A DNA stretch of 64,000 nt from Flavobacterium psychrophilum (GTDB taxonomy: Bacteria > Bacteroidota > Bacteroidia > Flavobacteriales > Flavobacteriaceae): NCBI GenBank assembly GCA_001708385.1, contig CP012388.1, positions 682,001 to 746,000 on the forward strand. The letters run 5' to 3'. The notes beneath the pieces are model-generated. The model was not told the DNA's origin. It saw nothing but the letters and a program-made list of their open reading frames with translations, and ran no database searches. Shown here in pieces: positions 55,451-63,479 of the stretch; position 1 is the stretch's first letter, and every line of letters begins with the position of its first letter. The position numbers and the translations under genes are program-made.

Positions 55451-55924
55451 ATGGAAACTAAAATCGGAATTAAACAGGAATATCTTGCTGAAGTAGCTTA
55501 TGCTTTAAGTAAAGTACTGGCAGATGAATTCATATTATATACAAAAACCAAAAAAGCGCACTGGAATGTAGAAGGCCCGGACTTTTACAACAAACATCTT
55601 TTCTTTGAGCAGCAATATGAACAGCTTGATGACCTTATCGATACCATTGCAGAACGCATCAGGACGATAGGTCACTACGCTCCGGCAACACTAAAAGAAT
55701 ATTTGAGCCTTACACATCTTTCTGAACAATCAAGAGAAGGAAATGACAGCTTAGGATATATTAAAGAACTTTTGGCAGACCATGAAAGTATCCTGATTCA
55801 TTTACGTGAAAACATAAACAATTTTGCGGGCGCACAGCATGATCTTGGTACTAGCGATTACATTACAGGACTAATGGAAACTCACGAAAAAATGGCGTGG
55901 ATGCTGCGTGCACACTTAAAATAA
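55451..55924 (+). CDS. dps: Dps-family ferritin-like DNA-binding protein
   Basis: A 157-residue four-helix protein. The ferroxidase ligands are visible in TKKAHWNVEGPDFYNKHLFFEQQYEQLDDLIDTIAERIR (His in KAHWN; Asp and Glu in EQLDDLIDTIAE, given here in parts). It stores iron and protects DNA from peroxide. Placement in this cluster suggests a stress response output. Confidence 0.93.
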   Translation: METKIGIKQEYLAEVAYALSKVLADEFILYTKTKKAHWNVEGPDFYNKHLFFEQQYEQLDDLIDTIAERIRTIGHYAPATLKEYLSLTHLSEQSREGNDSLGYIKELLADHESILIHLRENINNFAGAQHDLGTSDYITGLMETHEKMAWMLRAHLK

Positions 55925-55930
55925 TAAAGT

Positions 55931-56617
55931 ATGGAAGTTCAAAAAAATATTAGCACCGTAACGCTTATGCTTACCGCTGTTGCAGGCTACTGCGATACGG
56001 TTACTTTTGTGGCAGGAGATAACATTTTCTCGGCACACGTAACGGGTAACTTTATCACTTTTGCCTACCAGATGGCTATCGGCGGAAGCCCGGGTGCATG
56101 GGTAAAACTTATTACGTTTCCGGTATTTGTAATTGCAGTAATGCTTGGCGGATGGATGGCTACACGTTCACAACAGAAAAACAAAGTACTGTTTATAGAA
56201 GCCGTTTTACTTGTTATTGCAGGTTTGTCGGCATTTATATTTCACTTACAACAGGACGATAAAGTTATAACATACACCATAGTTATGATTGTTGTTTTTG
56301 CGCTCGGACTGCAAAATGCCTTTGGTAAATTGTTTACTAAAGAAACATACGGGCCTACAACAATGATGACAGGTAATGTAACCCAAGCATCCCTTGATCT
56401 CGGAAAGTTATTATTTAACAGATTTCAGGGGCCTGATGCTATGGTGAGCTTTAAAAAACAAATGGTTACACTTTCTGGTTTTTTACTGGGATGTGTAGGC
56501 GGTGCTTTCGCAGGCAGGGAACTTGGCCTTTTCTCTATTACATTCGCCGGGGTAGCCATGCTTATATGTTATTTCCTGTCGGACAGAAAACCGGAAACAA
56601 TACCATCAGAAATATAA
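55931..56617 (+). CDS. YoaK-family (DUF1275) membrane protein
   Basis: A 228-residue protein with about six helices and DUF1275 motifs: AVAGYCDTVTFVAGDNIFSAHVTGN, GLQNAFGKLF and PTTMMTGNVTQASLDLG (each split over its helix). The family's role is unknown. It begins 6 bp after dps and precedes the sensor kinase by 33 bp. Confidence 0.88.
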   Translation: MEVQKNISTVTLMLTAVAGYCDTVTFVAGDNIFSAHVTGNFITFAYQMAIGGSPGAWVKLITFPVFVIAVMLGGWMATRSQQKNKVLFIEAVLLVIAGLSAFIFHLQQDDKVITYTIVMIVVFALGLQNAFGKLFTKETYGPTTMMTGNVTQASLDLGKLLFNRFQGPDAMVSFKKQMVTLSGFLLGCVGGAFAGRELGLFSITFAGVAMLICYFLSDRKPETIPSEI

Positions 56618-56650
56618 AAATACAGGAGATAAACTTATAACGATACTATT

Positions 56651-57439
56651 TTGCTATACATAGGAGGTTGCATTGTTCTGGCACTATTGGTTGCTTTGCT
56701 TATTAGCTACTACAGGTTAAAACAGCAAAGCAGCAGTGTATTAAAAATTAAAGAAAAAGAAATAAGCAGGCAAAACGAACTGATAAAAAAACTTCAGCAC
56801 GAAAAAGAATGGATGATCAACGAAATTCATCATCGTGTAAAAAATAACCTTCAGGTAGTTATAAGCCTTCTCAATACACAATCTGCCTATCTGGACAATA
56901 AAGATGCTATATTAGCAATACAAAACAGCCAGCACAGGATGCATGCCATGTCGCTTATCCATCAGAAATTATATCAGTCGGAAAATCTGGCAACAATAGA
57001 TATATCATGGTATATTTATGAACTGGTAAATTACCTGAGTGATTATTTTGATCCGGAAAGGAAGATTGATTTTGAAATTGATACCCAAAAACTGGAACTT
57101 GACGTGGCACAGGCGGTACCTTTAGGGCTTATTTTGAATGAAGCGATAAGCAATGCTATAAAGCATGCTTTTCCTGAAAATGAAAAAGGCAAAGTAAAGA
57201 TCTCGTTAAAGAAAGTACACACAGAAACTAACGAACTTACTATAGCCGACAATGGTGTAGGCCTGCCGGAAGATTTTAAATTTGAAAACAGCAATTCGCT
57301 GGGCATGAATCTTATGATAGGCCTTAGCGATCAGCTGGACGGTACATTTGATTATAAAAATGCAAACGGACTTACCATTATTATAACTTTTATAAAGAAC
57401 GAAAAAATGGGTTCTGAGTATAGTTCCCAAAACGCCTAA
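56651..57439 (+). CDS. HisKA_2-type histidine kinase with a single N-terminal helix
   Basis: The frame between stops allows only a TTG start at 56651 (no upstream ATG), giving 262 residues: one transmembrane helix about 3-21, a coiled coil about 30-56, the dimerisation/phosphoacceptor INEIHHRVKNNLQVV (H60-H61), and an ATPase domain with LILNEAISNAIKHAF and ADNGVGLPEDF. It has no periplasmic sensor domain. The sigma-54 response regulator follows 8 bp later, so they are a pair. The signal may come from a partner protein such as the adjacent membrane proteins. Confidence 0.85.
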   Translation: MLYIGGCIVLALLVALLISYYRLKQQSSSVLKIKEKEISRQNELIKKLQHEKEWMINEIHHRVKNNLQVVISLLNTQSAYLDNKDAILAIQNSQHRMHAMSLIHQKLYQSENLATIDISWYIYELVNYLSDYFDPERKIDFEIDTQKLELDVAQAVPLGLILNEAISNAIKHAFPENEKGKVKISLKKVHTETNELTIADNGVGLPEDFKFENSNSLGMNLMIGLSDQLDGTFDYKNANGLTIIITFIKNEKMGSEYSSQNA

Positions 57440-57447
57440 CAGAACTG

Positions 57448-58824
57448 ATGAAGGAAAAAATCTTAATTGTAGAGGACGAGTTTATTGTTGCAAACGACCT
57501 TAAAATGATGCTTACAAAGGGCGGGTACCAGGTTGTTGGCATAGCCTCTTCTGTAGTACAGGCACGTAAGGTTATCGAAACAAAAAAACCGGACTGGGTG
57601 CTATTGGATATTATGCTTAAAGGCGACCTGACAGGTATTGACCTTGCCTGGGAACTTGTTGAGCAACGATTGCCATTCTTATATATTTCTGCCAATACGA
57701 ACCAAACTACTATGGAAGCTGTAAAGGCTACACAACCCTATGGCTTTATGGTTAAACCGTTTAGGGAAAGAGATTTAATGGTGATGCTGGATATTGCCCG
57801 TTATAGGCACAGCATAGAACAATCCGGACACAATTTAGAAATTTCCCAGATCGATTCTACCGAACAGTATCGTATTGAAGGCATTATAGGCCAGAGCGAG
57901 CAACTTATGGAAGTTCTGGAAAAGATACACATTGTTGCCCCGACCGATACATCTGTACTTGTATTAGGAGAAAGTGGCACTGGCAAAGAAAAGATCGCAC
58001 ATGCTATCCATGACCTGTCAGACAGGAAGTCGAAACCTGTAATAACGGTAAACTGTGCTGCCCTACCCCATTCGTTAATTGAATCGGAACTTTTTGGACA
58101 TGAACGCGGCGCATTTACAGGAGCCAATACAGTCCGTATAGGCAAATTTGAACAAGCCGATGGCGGTACCATTTTCCTGGATGAGATTGGCGAACTGCCC
58201 TTAGATTCTCAGGTAAAGTTGTTACGCGTATTACAGGAACGTGAAATAGAGCGCCTTGGCGGAGACAAGACCATCAAAGTAAATGTGCGTATCGTAGCTG
58301 CTACAAATCGCTCGCTCGAAAAAGAAGTTGCCGACGGGCGTTTTAGATTAGACCTTTATTACAGGCTTAACGTATTCCCGATAGAGCTGCCTCCGCTACG
58401 AGACAGACTGCAGGATATAGAAGAACTTGCACTTTATTTTCTTAAAAAATACGCTGCGAAATCACGTAAGAATGTAGTGGGTATAGCTCCTGCTGCACTA
58501 CACCAATTGATGCAATATAACTGGCCCGGAAATATAAGGGAGCTTGAACATTTAATTGAACGCAATGTACTTTTGGCTAAAGTCACAGAAATAGAATCGT
58601 TTGATATTAGTATTGTTCCTGTTATTGCTACTACGATTATGACAGAGCCACAAGGAACATTAAAATCTATGGAAGAAATGGAGCGCGACCATATTATGAA
58701 CGCTCTTAAAACCTGCGATGGAAAAGTTTTTGGCCCTGGAGGTGCCGCAGAACTGCTAAAAGTGCCTGCACAGACATTATATTCTAAAATGAAGAAACTC
58801 GGCATTAAACAAGGTTACTCTTAA
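57448..58824 (+). CDS. sigma-54-dependent response regulator
   Basis: A 458-residue NtrC-type protein: receiver domain 1-125 (acceptor D54 in WVLLDIML, PFLYISA, KPFRERD), AAA+ domain about 145-380 (Walker A GESGTGKE 174-181, GAFTGA loop 221-226, ADGGTIFLDEIGE), and a Fis-type HTH at the end (GGAAELLKVPAQTLYSKMKKLGI, in two pieces). It activates sigma-54 promoters when phosphorylated by the adjacent kinase. It is a candidate for binding the TTACGATATATCGTAA palindromes. Confidence 0.93.
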   Translation: MKEKILIVEDEFIVANDLKMMLTKGGYQVVGIASSVVQARKVIETKKPDWVLLDIMLKGDLTGIDLAWELVEQRLPFLYISANTNQTTMEAVKATQPYGFMVKPFRERDLMVMLDIARYRHSIEQSGHNLEISQIDSTEQYRIEGIIGQSEQLMEVLEKIHIVAPTDTSVLVLGESGTGKEKIAHAIHDLSDRKSKPVITVNCAALPHSLIESELFGHERGAFTGANTVRIGKFEQADGGTIFLDEIGELPLDSQVKLLRVLQEREIERLGGDKTIKVNVRIVAATNRSLEKEVADGRFRLDLYYRLNVFPIELPPLRDRLQDIEELALYFLKKYAAKSRKNVVGIAPAALHQLMQYNWPGNIRELEHLIERNVLLAKVTEIESFDISIVPVIATTIMTEPQGTLKSMEEMERDHIMNALKTCDGKVFGPGGAAELLKVPAQTLYSKMKKLGIKQGYS

Positions 58825-58852
58825 TTAAAAATCAAACCAAATATTTTGAATT

Positions 58853-59155
58853 ATGACAGATATAAAACTGGAACTTGACGAAAAAAAGCACGGTGCTTTT
58901 AATCTTTACGAAGACGGTAAAAAACTTGGTGAAATGGTAGTAAGCATTAAAGAAAATATTCTTACTGTTTACCATACCGAAGTTGACCCCGAAGCCGGAG
59001 GCAAAGGTTTTGCCAATTTACTTTTAGATACAATGACAACGTATGTTAGAGAAAACACATTGAGGGTTAAACCATTATGTCCATACGTACATGCGCAGTT
59101 TAAAAGACATCCTGAAGAATATAACGACATATGGCTTAAAGCCGAAAACGAATAA
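58853..59155 (+). CDS. small GNAT-type N-acetyltransferase (YjdJ-like)
   Basis: A 100-residue protein of the short GNAT_acetyltr/Gcn5-related class: LTVYHTEVDPEAGGKGFANLLLDTM forms the acetyl-CoA-binding strand and loop, followed by LRVKPLCPYVHAQFKRHPEEY with the conserved CPYV and H. Function unknown; related proteins are linked to stress. It lies 28 bp after the response regulator. Confidence 0.88.
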   Translation: MTDIKLELDEKKHGAFNLYEDGKKLGEMVVSIKENILTVYHTEVDPEAGGKGFANLLLDTMTTYVRENTLRVKPLCPYVHAQFKRHPEEYNDIWLKAENE

Positions 59156-59164
59156 TAAAACACA

Positions 59165-59782
59165 ATGGAAAAAGAAACCGTAAGAATGGAAGGTTTTAGC
59201 GATGCTATATTTGCCATTGCTATAACACTGTTGGTATTGGATCTTCATGTTCCTGAATCTGTAGATGGAAATATAGATCTCGGCGCATATTTAAAAGAGC
59301 AGTGGCCGGCTTTTCTGGCATTTACCATTTCTTTTTTCAGCATTTTTATAATGTGGGTAAACCACCATAAATTATTTAAGCAGATTTACAGCCGCAATAC
59401 TGCCATTACTTTTGCAAACGGACTGACACTTTTTTTCGTTACAGCAGTGTCGTATCCTACTGCCCTGTTGTCTAAATTTTTTACCGGTCCGTCTGCAAAT
59501 GTAGCAGTAGCTGTATATACGGGTCTTTTTGTACTGATAAATTTATCCTATAATCTGTTGTGGTATGTGGCGGCAAGAAATAAAGAACTGCTTCGCCCGG
59601 GCATTTCAGATCAAGCCATCAATAAAATTAAAAAAAATTACCTGTACGGACTGCCTACCTACTGTATCGCTTTTGGATTATCTTTTCAATATCCGGATAT
59701 CGCTTTAGTAATCTGTATAGCCTTATGGATTTACTGGGCATTTTCATCGGGCAAAATCCATCAGGATGAATTTGCTGAATAA
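59165..59782 (+). CDS. TMEM175-family potassium channel-like protein
   Basis: A 205-residue protein with six helices. It starts with RMEGFSDAIFAIAITLLVLDL, the RxxxFSDAxxAIAxT filter motif of TMEM175 (DUF1211), and contains FSIFIMWVNHHKLFKQI. It probably conducts K+ across the inner membrane. Last gene of the cluster; convergent with the GAF-domain sigma-54 activator, whose stop is 3 bp away. Confidence 0.88.
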   Translation: MEKETVRMEGFSDAIFAIAITLLVLDLHVPESVDGNIDLGAYLKEQWPAFLAFTISFFSIFIMWVNHHKLFKQIYSRNTAITFANGLTLFFVTAVSYPTALLSKFFTGPSANVAVAVYTGLFVLINLSYNLLWYVAARNKELLRPGISDQAINKIKKNYLYGLPTYCIAFGLSFQYPDIALVICIALWIYWAFSSGKIHQDEFAE

Positions 59783-59785
59783 AAC

Positions 59786-61399
59786 TTATTCTTTGTTTAC
59801 CGTATGTCCTTTTTTAATACCGAGCTTTTGCATTTTAGATATAAGTGTAGTAGCCGGCATATCAAGAATCATAGCTGCACCATAAGGTCCTGATATACGT
59901 CCGTTACATTTGGCGATCACTTTTAAAATATGCTCCTTTTCAACTTGCTGCAAAGTCTTTAAGTGAAATTCTTCATTATCATCAGTTCCGGCAATAGCTA
60001 ATGCATCGGGAAAATGTATTTCTTTAATGGTGTCACCTTTAGCGAGTAGTATATTCCTCTCAATTATATTTTCCAGTTCCCTAACATTACCCGGCCACGG
60101 ATAAGCCATCATCCCCTCCATTGCCTTGTGTGAAAATTTGGTGACTTTTTTACCTGTCTTTGCCGCATGATATTTCAGAAAATGACTGCTAAGCAAAGGC
60201 ATATCTTCTATACGGCTGCGTAATGATGGAACACTTATAGGGTACACGTTAAGTCGGTAGTACAAATCACTTCTAAAGCGGCCTTCGGTAACTTCAGTTT
60301 GTAAATTACGATTTGTGGCGGCAATTATCCGCACATTCACTTTTATGCTACCATTGCCCCCAATACGTTCAATTTCCCTCTCCTGTAATACCCGAAGCAT
60401 TTTTGCCTGGAGTTCTAATGGCAACTCGCCAATTTCGTCTAGAAATATGGTGCTGTTGTTAGCCAGTTCAAACTTACCGATCCTGCGTTCTGTTGCGCCA
60501 GTAAAACTACCCTTTTCATGCCCGAATAATTCGCTCTCTATAAGGTGCGACGGTATCGCAGCACAATTCACCTTGATCATTTCTTTTTCATGAAAAGGCG
60601 AATTACTATGTATAGCCGCCGCAACAAGTTCTTTACCTGTACCGGTCTCGCCAATTATCAAAACATTACTTTCGGTATAAGCTACATTGTCTATCAGGTC
60701 GAAAACAATATTCATAGCTTCGCTTTTTCCAACAATGCCCGAGAAACTATCTTCATCAGCCGCTACTTTCGGTGCGGCATAAAATTTTTCCTGCTCGGTT
60801 TTCTTTTTAAGTGCGGTAAGCTCTTCCTGCTGCTTTTCCCAATCTTTAAACCGATTGATATTTAATAGTGTTATCGCCAACTGATTCCCTATCCCTTTCA
60901 GAAAACGAACCGACTGCCTGGATAGCCCATCAGGTTTCCTGAAAAATAATAACAGGACAACAGGCTGCTGTTTTAAATTTGGCAGCGCAATACCTATCGC
61001 ATGTTTATTACCGGACGTAATTGTTTTCTGAATATAGTCAGGTAACACCAGTTTCTTCATAGCAGACCCGGAAAAATCAAAATGTATGTTTTCTGCCGAT
61101 GCCATACATGCGTCAAAAAAACCATCCTCAACGGTATACACGTTATCCTTTTTTACAGGATTTATGTCCGAGTAATGATAACGGATACCATACTCCTGCT
61201 CTTCAGCGTCTGTACTGCATATAATAATATCTTCAAAACCCAGAATATCTTTAAGATCATTACATACCAGGCTTTTTAACGCATCGATATCAGTTATTTG
61301 AGAAAGCGCATTGCATGTAGAAAATACAAGAGCTTGTTCTCTTTCACGCTCCTGCAGATTTCTTAGCAGTGCATCGGTTGCAGCAGTATTTTGTTCCAT
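59786..61399 (-). CDS. GAF-domain sigma-54-dependent transcriptional activator
   Basis: The frame is open from 61489 but the first 30 residues look non-coding (Cys-rich) and the ATG at 61399 (MEQNTAATDALLRNLQ) is better; 537 residues. GAF-like sensing domain about 25-180, coiled coil about 185-205, AAA+ domain about 220-455 (Walker A GETGTGKE 250-257; GSFTGA 297-302, a Ser variant of GAFTGA; NNSTIFLDEIGE), and Fis-type HTH at the C-terminus. It needs sigma-54. It is divergent from the alpha/beta hydrolase across 252 bp containing palindrome copy B, which it may bind. Confidence 0.92.
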   Translation of the reverse strand: MEQNTAATDALLRNLQEREREQALVFSTCNALSQITDIDALKSLVCNDLKDILGFEDIIICSTDAEEQEYGIRYHYSDINPVKKDNVYTVEDGFFDACMASAENIHFDFSGSAMKKLVLPDYIQKTITSGNKHAIGIALPNLKQQPVVLLLFFRKPDGLSRQSVRFLKGIGNQLAITLLNINRFKDWEKQQEELTALKKKTEQEKFYAAPKVAADEDSFSGIVGKSEAMNIVFDLIDNVAYTESNVLIIGETGTGKELVAAAIHSNSPFHEKEMIKVNCAAIPSHLIESELFGHEKGSFTGATERRIGKFELANNSTIFLDEIGELPLELQAKMLRVLQEREIERIGGNGSIKVNVRIIAATNRNLQTEVTEGRFRSDLYYRLNVYPISVPSLRSRIEDMPLLSSHFLKYHAAKTGKKVTKFSHKAMEGMMAYPWPGNVRELENIIERNILLAKGDTIKEIHFPDALAIAGTDDNEEFHLKTLQQVEKEHILKVIAKCNGRISGPYGAAMILDMPATTLISKMQKLGIKKGHTVNKE

Positions 61400-61492
61400 G
61401 TAAGGTGTTGTTTTAGAAATACTGCAATTTCGGCTAAAAATATTACACGCAAAAATAAAAGCATCATAAATGCAACACACATGGCGCATAAA

Positions 61493-61510
61493 ATTACGAT
61501 ATAACGTAAT
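61493..61510. promoter_or_regulatory. palindromic enhancer-like site, copy B
   Basis: ATTACG-ATATAA-CGTAAT has perfect 6-bp arms and a non-symmetrical centre; it matches copy A, including the preceding CATAA. Its centre is 77 bp upstream of the GC in the sigma-54-like element at 61564-61580. Confidence 0.6.
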
Positions 61511-61563
61511 TTACAAACACCGGTACAAAAATCAAACAACTAAATATCAATCACTTAACTTAG

Positions 61564-61580
61564 AGGCATATCGTTTGGCT
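61564..61580 (+). promoter_or_regulatory. sigma-54-like element before alpha/beta hydrolase
   Basis: AGGCATATCGTTTGGCT has GG and GC separated by 11 bp, one more than the sigma-54 rule; with 10-bp spacing the -12 pair would be GG. It resembles AGGCATCGTATTGGCA at 50226. The conserved bases suggest function, but the spacing is not canonical. Confidence 0.35.
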
Positions 61581-61651
61581 ATTACAATTCGAAAACATCT
61601 CATAATCACTAATTAAAACCTAAAATGTTACCCTGTGTAACGAAACAAATT

Positions 61652-62596
61652 ATGAAAAATATCAAATCATTAGGCCTTGCCCTATTTATCGCGGCAAGTA
61701 CACTTACCGGATGCTCATCTAAAGAAGAAGAAAAAAAGGAAAGTACAGAAAACACAACGCAAAACAGTGAAAAAGCTGCCAGAAAAGAATACATTGAAGT
61801 TGCAGAGAATGTACGACTTCATGTTACCGATATGGGAGACGGGCCTGCTGTTGTGCTAATTCATGGTTATCCGTTAAGCGATGCTATGTGGGAATATCAG
61901 TATCATGCACTGCTTAATGCAGGTTACAGGGTTATAGGTATTACACTTCGTGGTTTTGGACAGTCGGACAAACCATACGGAAGCTACGACTACGATCAGT
62001 TTGCTGATGATATTAAAATTGTCTTAGACAAACTGGATATTAAAGATGCTACGATTGGCGGACACTCAATGGGCGGTGCAATTGCACTACACTACGTTGC
62101 AAAATACAACGCTGCACACATAAACAAACTGGCTTTGTTTTCTGCTGCTGCACCCTGCCATACTAAAAAAGCCGATTATGATCTGCCATTCTTCACTAAA
62201 GAAGATATTACACAATGGGTTAACCTAAACAATAGTGACAGGCCTGCTTTACTTGCAGCAGTTGGAGAGAAATTTACGCTATCTGCTACTTCTGTATCTC
62301 CGGGTCTCGGCGCATGGTTAGGCGGTATCGAAATGCAATCTTCTCCATACGCTATGGAACAGGCCCTAATTGCACTTCGTGATGAAGACCTTCGTGGCGA
62401 CTTACCTAAAATTAAAGTGCCAACACTAATTTTTAATGCGAAAGAAGACAAGATCGTTGCTTTTGCTTTGGCAGAAGACATGCACAAAAAAATTGAAGGT
62501 TCTACCCTTGTGCCTTTTGATAAAAGCGGTCATGCTTCATTTATAGAAGAAAAAGACAAATTTAATGAGGAGTTCATCAAATTCCTTAATAACTAA
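61652..62596 (+). CDS. secreted alpha/beta hydrolase lipoprotein
   Basis: I start at the ATG at 61652, giving a lipoprotein signal (LTGCSSKEEE); the frame extends nine codons further. The 314-residue product has an acidic/Lys linker about 22-48, then an alpha/beta hydrolase: VVLIHGYPLSDAMW, the nucleophile Ser in IGGHSMGGAIALHY, Asp in LIFNAKEDKIVAF and the His in DKSGHASFIEE. Similar to chloroperoxidase-like esterases. Its promoter carries the copy B palindrome. Substrate unknown. Confidence 0.9.
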   Translation: MKNIKSLGLALFIAASTLTGCSSKEEEKKESTENTTQNSEKAARKEYIEVAENVRLHVTDMGDGPAVVLIHGYPLSDAMWEYQYHALLNAGYRVIGITLRGFGQSDKPYGSYDYDQFADDIKIVLDKLDIKDATIGGHSMGGAIALHYVAKYNAAHINKLALFSAAAPCHTKKADYDLPFFTKEDITQWVNLNNSDRPALLAAVGEKFTLSATSVSPGLGAWLGGIEMQSSPYAMEQALIALRDEDLRGDLPKIKVPTLIFNAKEDKIVAFALAEDMHKKIEGSTLVPFDKSGHASFIEEKDKFNEEFIKFLNN

Positions 62597-62609
62597 TTAT
62601 CAATTACTT

Positions 62610-62642
62610 AACCTCATAATGTTATATTTACATTATGAGGTT
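62610..62642 (+). terminator. hairpin after alpha/beta hydrolase
   Basis: A 12-bp stem AACCTCATAATG with CATTATGAGGTT and a 9-nt loop, 13 bp after the stop. Only a short T-run follows, so it may be a weak terminator or an mRNA-protecting stem before the next gene at 62663. Confidence 0.5.
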
Positions 62643-62662
62643 TACTATTAATACCAAATACC

Positions 62663-62971
62663 ATGGAAAAAATACAGCCATCATTTGACACTGTAACCGA
62701 AACATTAAACTGGCTAAGAACAGAAGGATTTACACACGATTTTAATCTTGATTACGATTGTGTAGTATACGGAACTACTTCATTATCTCCCGATGAATTT
62801 CATATTCAGTGGGTTTTTAGGTTTGAGGGAGAAACAGATCCTGGCGATGAAAATATCGTTTACGGAATAACATCAGAAAAATATAATCTTAAAGGAGTAT
62901 TGCTAAGCGCATACGGTATGTATGCCGACCCAATATCTGACCAGATGATTAAAAAACTTGCAATTCATTAG
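62663..62971 (+). CDS. conserved small protein of Bacteroidetes, often mislabelled PRPP synthetase
   Basis: A 102-residue soluble protein: VTETLNWLRTEGFTHDFNL, then LSPDEFHIQWVFRFEGETDPGDENIVYGI, and a C-terminal KGVLLSAYGMYADPISDQMIKKL. This pattern is known in Bacteroidetes under the name phosphoribosylpyrophosphate synthetase, but it lacks the PRPP-binding and ATP-binding motifs of that enzyme (which is about 310 residues), so I treat it as function unknown. Three bp separate it from the MaoC-like gene. Confidence 0.7.
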   Translation: MEKIQPSFDTVTETLNWLRTEGFTHDFNLDYDCVVYGTTSLSPDEFHIQWVFRFEGETDPGDENIVYGITSEKYNLKGVLLSAYGMYADPISDQMIKKLAIH

Positions 62972-62974
62972 AAT

Positions 62975-63451
62975 ATGGAAAATATAGCATTCAATAAAGA
63001 AGATTTCAGGCTTGTAGGGCCCCGTACTTTTAAAGAATTAAATATCGGCGATATATTCAGAGCACCAAGCAGGACATTAACAGATGCTCATGCCTCTGCT
63101 TTTCAGGCTGTATCAGCCGATAACCATCCCATTCATTATGATATGGAATATGCCAAACGTTTTGGCCACACAGCACCTGTTGTTCATGGCTTACAGGTAT
63201 TGGCATTTACAGCACCGGGAGCAACTTTGTTTCCGCACTATATAGGCGATGTGTTTATAGCCTTTACATCGCTATCGTGTGAATTTTTAAAAGAAGTTCA
63301 CTCAGGTGATACGCTTTACCCGGCTATTGAAATTGTTGAGCTTATAGACGAAGGCAATACAGGTACCGTGGTAACCCGCGCAACGGTATACAACCAAAAT
63401 AAAGAACTGGTGTTAAAAGGCGAACACCGTTACAAACTAAAAAACACCTAA
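62975..63451 (+). CDS. MaoC-like hotdog-fold dehydratase
   Basis: A 158-residue hotdog-fold protein: the hydratase motif with FQAVSADNHPIHYDMEYAKRFGHTAPVVHG, split over the active site Asp/Asn-His, as in (R)-specific enoyl-CoA hydratases and related proteins. It should bind an acyl-thioester; substrate unknown. It lies 3 bp after the small conserved protein and 28 bp before the GAPDH-like gene. Confidence 0.85.
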   Translation: MENIAFNKEDFRLVGPRTFKELNIGDIFRAPSRTLTDAHASAFQAVSADNHPIHYDMEYAKRFGHTAPVVHGLQVLAFTAPGATLFPHYIGDVFIAFTSLSCEFLKEVHSGDTLYPAIEIVELIDEGNTGTVVTRATVYNQNKELVLKGEHRYKLKNT

Positions 63452-63479
63452 TAGTAACAAATCCAAAAAATTAAATAAT

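Noticed and set aside
61400..61489. N-terminal extension of the GAF sigma-54 activator to 61489
   Set aside because: The extra residues are Cys-rich without any fold signal; the ATG at 61399 begins a normal N-terminus.
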